Assembly: GCA_934630705.1 (NCBI GenBank)
Contig: CAKTWP010000001.1
Location: forward strand, 124,001 to 188,000
Origin: an uncultured Clostridia bacterium
GTDB lineage: Bacteria; Bacillota; Clostridia; Christensenellales; Aristaeellaceae
Direction of reading: 5' to 3'
Length of the DNA stretch: 64,000 bases
Position numbers and translations under genes: made by a program. A model generated the notes under the pieces. The model saw only the letters and a list, made by a program, of their open reading frames with translations, did not search any database and had not been told where the DNA came from. Positions 53,502-61,833 of this stretch are shown in pieces; within the stretch, counting starts at the first letter, position 1; each line of letters opens with the position of its first letter.

Positions 53502-53589
53502 TAAAGCATCAAATTATGATGAAGCTGCATGCGCGTTTTCCCCCATAAGGCTGAAAACCGGCGCGGCTTCAAAGGCGGGCGATAGCAGC

Positions 53590-55809
53590 ATGACCTCCAA
53601 AAAGAAGGTGTACCGGCGATTCTTTGTAGTCTATGCCTCCTTCTTTGTGTGCATGCTGCTGATGCTGGTGCCCATTTATCAGCTGTCGCTGAACGAGGTG
53701 GAGCAGCGCACCATGAAAACCACAGGCGCGGTGCTCTCCTCCGGCCTGGAAACCATCGAGGACGCCATGCATGCCGCATCCGTTGCCGCCGCCAACCTGT
53801 ACAGCGACCAGCAGATTTTCCTGCTGGCCCAGCTCAGCGCGCCTATTTCCGCCAGCGACGGCTATCGCATTTTGCAGGGCACTTCCTTTTATAAAAGCGT
53901 CACATCCGTATTGCCGTTGATTTCGGACTCCGGTCTGTATTTCCGAAACGGATCCATGATTCTGTCCAATCGCTTCTTTTTATATGCCAATGACGCTTAT
54001 GGCTCTTTTCTCAATGACTTTCATTCCAAGGATATTTTTTCCTGGATTCAGCGCCTGGCATTGCTGGGAAACACCTATTCCCATGTGAGCATGACCGTGT
54101 CCACCACGGCGGGCGTCCGGGATGTGGTGGTTTTCAGCCTGCCGCTGCCCTTGAATTCCATCGCCAGGAAGACCTTTTTCTACGCGTTTTATGATGCGAA
54201 GGATCTGGTCGATCTGATGGTGCTGCCCCAATATCTTTCCGCCTGTTCGCTGACGCTGCAGGACAGCAGCCAGCGGCTGCTGATTCAGCATTTGCCGGAT
54301 CAGACGCCCCGCCGCACCCTGTCCATCGAAGCCAAGAGCGATCTATATGGCCTGCAGGCCACGCTGGAAATCGATACCTCGGTCTTTTCTGAAGAGCTGC
54401 GCCACTTCCGTCAGGTGATTCTCATCGGTTCGCTGGTGTATGTGCTCATTGGCATCGGGCTGACGCTGTTTTATTCCTGGCGCAATGCCCAGCCCATGAT
54501 GCGCGTAATCAATGCGGCGGAAGAAACCAGCCACGCCTTTGGCGTTACGCTGGATAACAACGCCGACAGCTCCTTTGCCTATATTCACTCCTTCATCAAT
54601 CAGATGGGCAGCGAAATGGCTGATTCCCGCAAGGCACTGGCCCAGCAGTTTCAGCAATTGCAGGAGAGCATGTTTGATTTGCTGCTCCATGGCATGTATC
54701 ATGATGAACGGCTGCAGCAGGCCAAGCGCTGCTTCCCGGATTTTCCCGCCCGGTGCCAGATGATTCTGGTGAAGCTGATGCATACGGGAAAATACGATCT
54801 GGAGGCCCTTTCCGCTGCCCGGATGCAGCTGAGCGAAATCCTGCAGGCGCATCTGCCCGCCGGCGTGATGCTCCATCGCACCAACCTGGCCCAGCTGGTG
54901 ATCATCTGGCCCTGCGGCGAAGACACTCCCGTCAACGACTGCGAACGGATGGTGATCCCCGTTGCCCAACAATTGCGCAACCATACGGAGCTGGACGTAA
55001 AATTCGCCATCAGCCTGCCCTTTGAAGGGCTGGATCGGCTGCCGGCGGTGTTTGACCAGCTGCGCCAGCTGATCCACATTGTGGGCGACAGCGGAGAAAG
55101 CATCATCTATGCCCAAAGCGCCGGCAGTAGGGAGACCGAGGCCGTGCGCCAGTCCACTGCCCGGTTCTATGAGCTGCTGCTGCGGGGCGATGTGGAGGTG
55201 GCCCTGGCGCTGATGGACGCGGATGTGGAAGCGCTCAAAAAAATGCAGCTGGTGGATGAAACGGCGGTGCAGCAGCTGTTTTTCCTGTATCGCCATGCGC
55301 TGATGCGGGTGGCCGAAGAAGTATCCGGAGAGATGGCCGTTTCACTGGAGCCGCCCCGGTATTTGTCAACGCTGACCGTGGATGAAATCTTCGGCTCCCT
55401 GCGCCAGTGCTGCCTGAACCTGTGCAGCCAGATCAGTCTCCATCGCCAATCCAGCGAGGAGAGCTTCGAGCGCAAGATCATCCGCTTCATTGATAAGCAC
55501 CTGGCGGATTCGGGGCTGTGCATCCGAATGGTGACGGATGAATTCAACATTTCCGAAAGCAACCTGCGCCGGATCCTGCTCAAGGCCACAGGCGGCAGCT
55601 TTCTGGAATACGTGGAGGAGCAGCGGATGCAATTGGCCTCTTCCCTGCTCACCCGCACCAGCATGCCTGTGGGCCAGATTCCCCAGCATTGCGGCTACGC
55701 CTCCGCCAACTCGTTCTATAAGGCGTTCAAGCGCCATTTCGACTTATCCCCTACTCAGCTGCGGGAACGGCTGCGGCAGCAAACCACGCCGCCCGGCGAC
55801 GCGCAATAA
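53590..55809 (+). CDS. AraC-family regulator with membrane-anchored extracellular sensor
   Basis: 739 residues from the ATG at 53590 (MTSKKKVYRRFFVVY). Membrane helix about 10-32, extracellular sensor about 33-265, second helix about 268-288, a cytoplasmic middle, and a C-terminal AraC double helix-turn-helix (about 635-730, with CGYASANSFYKAFKRHFDLSPTQLRERL). This is the intact counterpart of the broken gene at 1619-3595. It probably senses a sugar outside the cell and activates the divergent binding-protein and permease genes. The ribosome site is weak; the frame stays open to 53401, but the promoter lies inside that stretch. Confidence 0.88.
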   Translation: MTSKKKVYRRFFVVYASFFVCMLLMLVPIYQLSLNEVEQRTMKTTGAVLSSGLETIEDAMHAASVAAANLYSDQQIFLLAQLSAPISASDGYRILQGTSFYKSVTSVLPLISDSGLYFRNGSMILSNRFFLYANDAYGSFLNDFHSKDIFSWIQRLALLGNTYSHVSMTVSTTAGVRDVVVFSLPLPLNSIARKTFFYAFYDAKDLVDLMVLPQYLSACSLTLQDSSQRLLIQHLPDQTPRRTLSIEAKSDLYGLQATLEIDTSVFSEELRHFRQVILIGSLVYVLIGIGLTLFYSWRNAQPMMRVINAAEETSHAFGVTLDNNADSSFAYIHSFINQMGSEMADSRKALAQQFQQLQESMFDLLLHGMYHDERLQQAKRCFPDFPARCQMILVKLMHTGKYDLEALSAARMQLSEILQAHLPAGVMLHRTNLAQLVIIWPCGEDTPVNDCERMVIPVAQQLRNHTELDVKFAISLPFEGLDRLPAVFDQLRQLIHIVGDSGESIIYAQSAGSRETEAVRQSTARFYELLLRGDVEVALALMDADVEALKKMQLVDETAVQQLFFLYRHALMRVAEEVSGEMAVSLEPPRYLSTLTVDEIFGSLRQCCLNLCSQISLHRQSSEESFERKIIRFIDKHLADSGLCIRMVTDEFNISESNLRRILLKATGGSFLEYVEEQRMQLASSLLTRTSMPVGQIPQHCGYASANSFYKAFKRHFDLSPTQLRERLRQQTTPPGDAQ

Positions 55810-55813
55810 GGCC

Positions 55814-55836
55814 GGCGCTTGCGCCCGGCCCTTGCC
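55814..55836 (+). terminator. Hairpin after the AraC regulator
   Basis: GGCCGGCGC-TTGC-GCCCGGCC, about eight pairs with a small bulge, no long T-run. Probably weak. Confidence 0.4.
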
Positions 55837-55870
55837 ATAGAGCTTGTATTTATGAAAGGATGGATCAGAC

Positions 55871-56212
55871 ATGGAAGCGAAGGTTGTGTTTCACAAGGAT
55901 GTGGCCCTGCAGGAGCTGGGCGGGGGCGTAAGCCGGCGGGTGCTGGCGTATAACGAGCAGCTGATGATCGTGGAAGTAAACTTTGAAAAGGGCGGCGTGG
56001 GCACAGTGCACACCCATCCCCATCTGCAGAGCACCTATGTGCGCGCCGGGAAATTCCGCTTCACCATTGACGGCAAGGACGTGGAAGTCGGCCCCGGGGA
56101 CACCATCGCCTTCCCCGCCAATATTCCCCATGGCACCCTCTGCCTGGAAGAGGGAACCCTGCTGGATATCTTCACCCCCATGCGTAAGGACTTCGTGGGT
56201 CAGGCGGATTAA
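55871..56212 (+). CDS. Cupin-domain protein
   Basis: 113 residues, single cupin barrel. Metal-site motif GTVHTHPHLQSTYVRAGKF near 42-60 and the second motif GDTIAFPANIPHGTLCLEEG near 77-96. Small cupins of this type often bind sugar-derived ligands or act as isomerases, and the specific role is unknown. It follows the regulator after about 60 bases with AAAGGA upstream. Confidence 0.85.
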   Translation: MEAKVVFHKDVALQELGGGVSRRVLAYNEQLMIVEVNFEKGGVGTVHTHPHLQSTYVRAGKFRFTIDGKDVEVGPGDTIAFPANIPHGTLCLEEGTLLDIFTPMRKDFVGQAD

Positions 56213-56244
56213 ACCAAAAGAAAACAACGATTGTTATTGTTATC

Positions 56245-56360
56245 AGCGTGTCAGAAAACGATGTTTTTGACACGCTCCATGCAGGATGAAGGGATTCATC
56301 CTGCATGCCAAAAAAGCAATTTTTCGGCACATTGAAAGGAGCGCATCAATGCGCTCCTTT
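56245..56360 (+). repeat. Array of four consecutive hairpins after the cupin gene
   Basis: (1) AGCGTGTCA/TGACACGCT, 56245-56276, with an inner AAAAC/GTTTT extension; (2) ATGCAGGATGAA/TTCATCCTGCAT, 56279-56306, loop GGGA (a GNRA type); (3) GCC-AAAAA/TTTTT-GGC, 56307-56328; (4) AAAGGAGCGCAT/ATGCGCTCCTTT, 56335-56360, followed by TTTTG-like sequence. The last could terminate the cupin transcript. Confidence 0.8.
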
Positions 56361-56425
56361 TGTGATAATGCCAAATTGCACTGTTCCTTTTTCTCCGAAA
56401 GAACGGCCCTCCCGCATTTACTTGT

Positions 56426-56638
56426 TCATTTCAAAAAAAAGGACAATACGATGGCGAACACGCCAAACGCCATGAATGCGACGCCGCCCACCCGGGTGAT
56501 GCTCCGATACAGATCTGTCGGGCCGTCCCCGCCATAGGTTTTCCATCCCTCAGAAATCTTCCAGACCCATCCCGGCTTGAAAAAAGACACTGCGCCAATG
56601 GCGATGCAAAGCAGCCCTACCAGAATCGCTTGCAGCAT
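56426..56638 (-). CDS. Small membrane protein of the DUF6199 type
   Basis: 70 residues with two hydrophobic helices (about 4-22 and 50-69) around a conserved loop SEGWKTYGGDGPTDLYRSITRVGG. Function unknown. GGGAG stands about 10 bases before the ATG. It lies downstream of the L,D-transpeptidase gene, past a terminator. Confidence 0.75.
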   Translation of the reverse strand: MLQAILVGLLCIAIGAVSFFKPGWVWKISEGWKTYGGDGPTDLYRSITRVGGVAFMAFGVFAIVLSFFLK

Positions 56639-56661
56639 GCTTATTACTCCCTCGCCTTAAC

Positions 56662-56691
56662 AAAATTGCCCGAGCGCATATACGCTCGGGC
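56662..56691 (-). terminator. Rho-independent terminator of the L,D-transpeptidase gene
   Basis: GCCCGAGCG-CATATA-CGCTCGGGC, nine perfect pairs, then AATTTTG on the minus strand. Confidence 0.75.
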
Positions 56692-56698
56692 GCAGGAT

Positions 56699-58501
56699 TC
56701 AGAATCCGTTGGCCGCGTTCAGCGCATCGATCTCCGCCTTGGTTTTGATCTGGGCACAGCCGCTGCAGGGTGTCAGATAGGAATAGGTGGTGTTCAGCTC
56801 CCCATAGGTGATCTCCGTCAGGGGCAGATACCGGTCCTTCACCTTGTCGCAATACTGATCCTCGTGATAATTCTTCCCGTTATTGGGGTTATAATAGATT
56901 TTGGTGTCATCGGAAGGATAGTGAATCAGCCGGCCCGTGTCATCCCAGATGATTACCTTGGTGTTCACCTTGATGTTGTTCCAGAGCCATTTGATGTTCT
57001 GCCCCTGCTCATTGGCAGCCTTCTGCACGCGGATGCAGCCGTGGCTGGCCTTGCTGCCCAGCAGCTTCACCTGGCCGGAATAATCCCGCTGGCTGGCAGG
57101 GGTATCGGCATTGCCGATATAGGGCACCTCATGGATGGCGCAGCCGCCGTTGATGCGCATGCCGTAATCGCACCAGAGATTCCCCGCCGGGAAGCCGCCC
57201 ATGCGGCTGATCATCACAAATTCGCCCGAGGGGGTTTCATTCCAGGACTGCTTGGCATTGTTCAGCCCCGTGGACACCAGCAATTCGCCAATACATTTCC
57301 CCTCAGAGAAGATATACATTTTCTGCTCCAGCTTGTCGATCACCAGGCCGTAATCGGTCTTGGGCTGGATGGTCTTGAGCAGGGAGGTCTGCACATAGCC
57401 CTGAATCCGGTCGTCGGTCACGCCGTAGCCGGGGCGGGAGGTGCAATCCGGGCCATAGGAGGAGTTGTAAGCCTCCACCAGCGTCCAGCCGTTATCCAGC
57501 GTTTCCAGAATATGCACGCCCTGGGAGGCATACGTGATTTCCCCCACCACGTTATCCCGTTTGGTGCTCTTATCGGGGGTTTTGCGCAGCCGGTACACCT
57601 CCCGCTGGTTCCCGTCGATCACTGTCATGGGCTGCATCAGCACTTCCCAGATCTCCGCCTCCGTGGCAGCGTCCATGCCCATGGGCAGCGTCCAATAATT
57701 AAATTCATCCGCCCGGGTGGTCACGGCGCTGGGAATCACCTCATGATTGGCTGCAGGCGCCCCGGTCTGCATCGCCGCGGGAGACTCGGCGCTCTGAATA
57801 TCCGCGCTTTGCGCCGCCGGGGCGGGCGTAGGCGCAGGCGCGCCCTCGTTTTCGCCATTGCCGGATTGAAGCAGGAAAATCTGCTGGGTGGTGCCGGCAA
57901 AGCCGGAGCGATCCGTCAGCGTCAGCTGCACGGCAAATTCGCCGATCTGCGGCAGCTGTCCATCCGCCATACCGTCCCAGGAGAAAGCATTTTCCCCGGC
58001 GGACACCCTGGTTTCCAGCCCGGTGGCCCACTGGCCGTTGCCCAGATCGGCCCGCAGGGTCAGCGTACCGGCCATGTTCACATTCACCGTGAAGCGCCAT
58101 CCCCAAGGCAGATCGTAATCAATATCTGCCTGCACGGACAGAATCTGCGGGCTTTCCGCGCCGATCCGGATTTCCTGCTGGCAGGTTTCGCCGTTGAGCT
58201 GCAGGGTCAGCAGATAAGTGCCCGCGGCCACAGGCTCGCCGGACAGATCCAGCCCGTCCCAGGTCAGGTGATTCACGCCTTCCAGCGCGTTCATCCCTTC
58301 CCGCACCAGAGCCGCCTTTTTGCCGCTCTGGGTCATCAGATAAATGCTGGCTTTGCCGCTTTGCGGCGCGGAGAAGCTGATGCGCTCGGTTTTCCCGGGG
58401 CGCAGCGTTTCAGGCGCGGCCGTGAAGCTCAGGGAATCGGCCAGGGCCATCAGCGGCAGCAGCAGGGCCGCAAGCAGCAGCGGAAGCAGTTTTTTTAACA
58501 T
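56699..58501 (-). CDS. Secreted L,D-transpeptidase with FlgD-like N-terminal domains
   Basis: 600 residues from the ATG at 58501 (MLKKLLPLLLAALLL), AAAGGAGC 7 bases upstream. Signal peptide ends near ALA-D. Residues about 25-200 hold two FlgD/Ig-like folds; a Pro/Ala-rich linker follows (about 215-250), then an SH3-like region. The YkuD catalytic domain (about 390-520) has HEVPYIGN and GSKASHGCIRV with the active-site Cys. It cross-links or edits peptidoglycan outside the membrane. The extreme C-terminus has a Cys pair (YLTPCSGC). Confidence 0.88.
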   Translation of the reverse strand: MLKKLLPLLLAALLLPLMALADSLSFTAAPETLRPGKTERISFSAPQSGKASIYLMTQSGKKAALVREGMNALEGVNHLTWDGLDLSGEPVAAGTYLLTLQLNGETCQQEIRIGAESPQILSVQADIDYDLPWGWRFTVNVNMAGTLTLRADLGNGQWATGLETRVSAGENAFSWDGMADGQLPQIGEFAVQLTLTDRSGFAGTTQQIFLLQSGNGENEGAPAPTPAPAAQSADIQSAESPAAMQTGAPAANHEVIPSAVTTRADEFNYWTLPMGMDAATEAEIWEVLMQPMTVIDGNQREVYRLRKTPDKSTKRDNVVGEITYASQGVHILETLDNGWTLVEAYNSSYGPDCTSRPGYGVTDDRIQGYVQTSLLKTIQPKTDYGLVIDKLEQKMYIFSEGKCIGELLVSTGLNNAKQSWNETPSGEFVMISRMGGFPAGNLWCDYGMRINGGCAIHEVPYIGNADTPASQRDYSGQVKLLGSKASHGCIRVQKAANEQGQNIKWLWNNIKVNTKVIIWDDTGRLIHYPSDDTKIYYNPNNGKNYHEDQYCDKVKDRYLPLTEITYGELNTTYSYLTPCSGCAQIKTKAEIDALNAANGF

Positions 58502-58612
58502 AGCAGGCTCCTTTTGCATCGATAGAATGACACAAAGCTATCTTACCATTTTTCGAAGGGAATGCCAAGAGCAAAGGCGTAATAAAGTTGTAAAAAAATT
58601 GTGACCTGTCTG

Positions 58613-58621
58613 TGGTATAAT
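58613..58621 (+). promoter_or_regulatory. Extended -10 promoter of the rhodanese-thioredoxin gene
   Basis: TGGTATAAT, an extended -10 with consensus TATAAT. The -35 region is only an A-run, which is usual for extended -10 promoters. It leaves a leader of about 120 bases. Confidence 0.6.
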
Positions 58622-58630
58622 ACTTCTGTG

Positions 58631-58714
58631 GCCCGGGAAAAGCCCGGGTCTGCAGCCCCGGGATAAAGAATGGGCTGCGCTTCGTTTGATAGATGTGCCG
58701 GGCCTTTTCCCGGC
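58631..58714 (+). other. Structured leader with nested stems
   Basis: GCCCGGGAAAAGCCCGG (58631-58647) pairs with CCGGGCCTTTTCCCGGC (58698-58714) with small bulges; inside, GCAGCCC (58652-58658) pairs with GGGCTGC (58672-58678). It ends 36 bases before the start codon. Could be a cis-acting RNA or just a stabilising fold. Confidence 0.55.
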
Positions 58715-58750
58715 GCAAAACCCACAAATGCATTCAGGAGGACGTCTCCC

Positions 58751-59611
58751 ATGAAAAAAATGCTGATTCTTTTGCTGGCGCTTTGTCTGCTGGCGCCTTC
58801 TGCGCTGGCCCAGGAGCAGCGGCTGGATGCTGCGGCGCTGGAAGCGCGGATGCATGCCAATCCGTATCTGAATCTGTTTGATCTGCGTGCCGAAGCCGAT
58901 TTCGATCAGGGGCACTTGCCCGGCGCGGTTTCCTTCCCGCTGCCCGCCCTGCGGCAGGAGCTGCAGCAGATTCTGGACAAGGGCTTTTCCTACATGGACG
59001 CGGAAATTGTGCTGTACGGCGCGTCTATGGACGACTGCCGGGCGGGCGAGGAAATCATTGCGGAGCTGGGATTCACCAACATCTGGCTATTTGGCAGCGT
59101 GTCCGATTGGCCCGGGTCGCTGGTCTCCTCCGCCCAGGAGCAGGCCCAGCAGGCGCAGCTGCTGGCCAATCTGGACACGGTGGATCTGGACGGCAATCGG
59201 ATAGACGGCGCGCTGCTGGCCGGGCACAGGCTGACGATGGTGAACATCTGGGCCACCTATTGCAGCCCCTGCATTTCGGAATTGCCCGAGCTGGCGCGGC
59301 TGAGCCGGGATATGGAATCCCAGGGCGTACAGGTGGTGGGCATTCCCAGCGACTGCGTGGACAACAGCTTTGCCCCCGCGCCTATGCTGGTTGCCTATGC
59401 CAAGGAGCTGCTGGGCGGCGCAGGAGCGGACTATCCCCAGCTGCTGCCCAATGCGGACATGTACATGAAGTTTCTGGCCAGCGTAAACAGCGTGCCTACC
59501 ACCTTCTTCGTGGATGAAACCGGCACGCTGGTGGGGCAGGTTTACATCGGTTCCCGGGACTACGACGCCTGGGCCGCCATCATTCAGGAAACGCTGGCGC
59601 TGGTGCCGTAA
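58751..59611 (+). CDS. Secreted rhodanese-like domain fused to a TlpA-type thioredoxin
   Basis: 286 residues from the ATG at 58751, GGAGG 10 bases upstream. Signal peptide MKKMLILLLALCLLAPSALA. Residues about 25-125 form a rhodanese-like domain (LFDLRAEADFDQGHLPGAVSFPL), but the active-site loop reads LYGASMDDC, so the usual Cys is replaced by Gly90 and sulfur transfer by that residue is lost. Residues about 140-286 are a TlpA/ResA-like thioredoxin with WATYCSPC (C171, C174) and the cis-Pro in VPTTFF. Probably reduces or isomerises disulfides outside the membrane. Confidence 0.88.
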   Translation: MKKMLILLLALCLLAPSALAQEQRLDAAALEARMHANPYLNLFDLRAEADFDQGHLPGAVSFPLPALRQELQQILDKGFSYMDAEIVLYGASMDDCRAGEEIIAELGFTNIWLFGSVSDWPGSLVSSAQEQAQQAQLLANLDTVDLDGNRIDGALLAGHRLTMVNIWATYCSPCISELPELARLSRDMESQGVQVVGIPSDCVDNSFAPAPMLVAYAKELLGGAGADYPQLLPNADMYMKFLASVNSVPTTFFVDETGTLVGQVYIGSRDYDAWAAIIQETLALVP

Positions 59612-59636
59612 AAAAGTCTAAAAAGCCTATTAATAT

Positions 59637-59678
59637 GCGAGAGGGCCTTTCTTTCAAAAGAAAGAAAGACCCTCTCGC
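59637..59678. repeat. Long perfect hairpin in the convergent gap
   Basis: Nineteen-base arms (59637-59655 and 59660-59678) pair with one mismatch around AAAA. No T-run follows on either strand. Confidence 0.75.
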
Positions 59679-59702
59679 GTTCTCCCAAAGAAAGCCGGCA
59701 GG

Positions 59703-59727
59703 GATAAAAACGAATCGTCTTTTTATC
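59703..59727. repeat. Short hairpin in the convergent gap
   Basis: GATAAAAA (59703-59710) and TTTTTATC pair over eight bases around a nine-base loop, between the 59637 hairpin and nested element B. Confidence 0.5.
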
Positions 59728-59730
59728 AGC

Positions 59731-59793
59731 AATGCGCCCCAGAAGGGGGAAAAACGAAAGCTTTTTTCGTTTTTCTCGCACCCGGGGCGCATT
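59731..59793. repeat. Nested-stem element, copy B (also a bidirectional terminator)
   Basis: Outer arms AATGCGCCCC (59731-59740) and GGGGCGCATT (59784-59793); the inner palindromic part has GAAAAACGAAAGC against TTTTTTCGTTTTTC. TTTTCTC follows on the plus strand. It shares CAATGCGCCCC with copy A letter for letter. Confidence 0.75.
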
Positions 59794-59799
59794 TTTCTC

Positions 59800-60615
59800 T
59801 TACATCTTCTCAATAACCCGCGTGAGCAGCGCAGCAAACTCGCCCCGTACCCGGCGGCCTGTTTCCATCACTTCCTGATGGTTAATGGGCTGATCCAGCA
59901 CACCGGCAGCCATATTGGTGATGCAGCTCACGCCCAGCACCTGCAGTCCGCTGTGCACCGCCACGATCGTCTCGGGCACGGTAGACATGCCCACCGCATC
60001 TGCGCCCAGGGTGCGCACCATACGAATCTCCGCCGGGGTTTCATAGCACGGCCCATTCATCCAGCAATACACACCCTGCCGCAGATCAATTCTCAGCTCC
60101 TTCGCCGCGTCCAGCGCCAGCGCCCGCAGCTGTTTATCATAAGCATTGCTCATATCCGGGAACCGCGGGCCAAAGGCGTTCAGATTGGGCCCCCGCAGCG
60201 GATTCTGCCCGGACAGATTGATATAATCGGTAATCAGCATCAGCACGCCTGCGGAAAAGCCGGTGTTCACGCCGCCAGCCGCATTGGTGACAATCAGCTG
60301 CTTCACGCCGATCTTCGCCATCACCCGGATGGGCAGCGTCACATCCTCCATGGGATGCCCCTCATAGCTGTGGAAACGGCCGCTCATCATCATCACCCGC
60401 TTGCCCGCCAGCGTGCCGCAGATCAGCTTGCCCGCATGCCCGGCCACCGTGGCCCGGGGGAAGCCGGGAATATCCTGATAGGCAATTTCCCGGGCGTTTT
60501 CCAGCGCATTGCCGAAATCTCCCAGCCCGCTGCCCAGAATCACAGCAATCTCCGCCGTGCCAATGGCCGCCGTAACGGCGTTTGCCGCCCGTTCAATCCG
60601 TTCCATCGCATCCAT
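59800..60615 (-). CDS. punA: Purine nucleoside phosphorylase
   Basis: Splits inosine and guanosine with phosphate. 271 residues: GSGLGDFGNAL near 29, GHAGKL near 59, RFHSYEGHP near 81, NAAGGVN near 111, NGPCYETPAEIR near 189, GMSTVPETI near 213. It is 3 bases after deoB; the two form a nucleoside salvage pair. Confidence 0.94.
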   Translation of the reverse strand: MDAMERIERAANAVTAAIGTAEIAVILGSGLGDFGNALENAREIAYQDIPGFPRATVAGHAGKLICGTLAGKRVMMMSGRFHSYEGHPMEDVTLPIRVMAKIGVKQLIVTNAAGGVNTGFSAGVLMLITDYINLSGQNPLRGPNLNAFGPRFPDMSNAYDKQLRALALDAAKELRIDLRQGVYCWMNGPCYETPAEIRMVRTLGADAVGMSTVPETIVAVHSGLQVLGVSCITNMAAGVLDQPINHQEVMETGRRVRGEFAALLTRVIEKM

Positions 60616-60618
60616 GGC

Positions 60619-61794
60619 TCATTCCTCCAGTTCTTTCAGATAGGACGCGGCCCCGAACCGCTCCGTCAGCCCGAAATAATCGCAGACAGTGGCGGCAATA
60701 TCCGCATAGGTCGCCCGGGTGCCCAGGGGATGCAGCCGGGTCATGCCCTTTTGCCAGCAGAGAATGGGCACGTATTCCCGGGTATGATCGGTGCCATGGA
60801 AGGAGGGATCGCAGCCGTGATCGGCGGTGATGATCAGCAGATCATTTTCGCCCATCAGCGCCTGAATCTCCGGCAGCCGCTGATCGAAGTATTCCAGCGC
60901 CTTGCCATAGCCCGCCACATCCCGGCGATGGCCGTACACCATGTCGAAATCCACCAGATTCACAAACAGCAGCCCATCAAAATCCTGCTTCATATAGTCC
61001 AGCGTGGCGTCAATGCAGGCGGGATTTCCGGCGGCATGGTTGCTGCCCGTCAGCCCGCGCAGGGCGAAAATATCCTCAATCTTGCCCACGCCCAGCACAT
61101 CCTTGCCCGCCGCCTTGAGCACATCCAGCATGGTCGTTCCCACCGGCTCCAGGGAGAAATCCCGCCGGCCGGCCGTGCGGGTGAAATGCCCTTTTCCGCT
61201 TCCCACGAACGGCCTGGCGATCACCCGGCCCACCGCATGATCCCCCACCAGTTGCTTTCTTGCAATGCGGCACATTTCGTACAGCCGCTCCCGGGGAATG
61301 ATTTCCTCATGGGCGGCAATCTGAAACACGCTGTCGGCGGAGGTATACACGATAGGATAGCCCGTTTTCATGTGCTCCTCGCCCAGCTCATCCAGGATAG
61401 CCGTGCCGGAGGCGGGCTTATTGCCCAGCGTTTTCGTGCCGATGGCGTTTTCAAAGGCGGCAATCACGTCCGCCGGGAAGCCGTGGGGATAGGTGGGGAA
61501 AGGCTTGGGCAGAATCACGCCGCTCATTTCCCAGTGGCCGGTGGTGGTATCCTTTCCCATGGATTTTTCCGCAGCCCGGCCATAAGCGCCCCGGCCGTTT
61601 TCCACAAAAGGAATGCCCAGACCCGGCAGACCGCCCAGGCCCATGGCCTGCATATGGGGAATGTTCAGCGGCATCCGCTCCGCGATATGGCCCAGGGTGT
61701 TGGCCCCTTCATCGCCAAAGGCGGCGGCATCGGGCAGCGCGCCCGCGCCCACGCTGTCCAACACGATCAGAATGGCTTTCTTTTTCATATTCAT
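60619..61794 (-). CDS. deoB: Phosphopentomutase
   Basis: Interconverts (deoxy)ribose-1- and -5-phosphate, using the product of the following punA enzyme. 391 residues of the alkaline-phosphatase fold. Metal motifs LIVLDSVGAGALPDA near 9, the phosphorylated-Thr segment GKDTTTGHWEMSG near 80, ADHGCDPSFHGTDHTRE near 320. Confidence 0.95.
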   Translation of the reverse strand: MNMKKKAILIVLDSVGAGALPDAAAFGDEGANTLGHIAERMPLNIPHMQAMGLGGLPGLGIPFVENGRGAYGRAAEKSMGKDTTTGHWEMSGVILPKPFPTYPHGFPADVIAAFENAIGTKTLGNKPASGTAILDELGEEHMKTGYPIVYTSADSVFQIAAHEEIIPRERLYEMCRIARKQLVGDHAVGRVIARPFVGSGKGHFTRTAGRRDFSLEPVGTTMLDVLKAAGKDVLGVGKIEDIFALRGLTGSNHAAGNPACIDATLDYMKQDFDGLLFVNLVDFDMVYGHRRDVAGYGKALEYFDQRLPEIQALMGENDLLIITADHGCDPSFHGTDHTREYVPILCWQKGMTRLHPLGTRATYADIAATVCDYFGLTERFGAASYLKELEE

Positions 61795-61833
61795 AGCAAT
61801 ACTCGCTCCTTTCGCAGCGTTTTCAGGTTTGTT

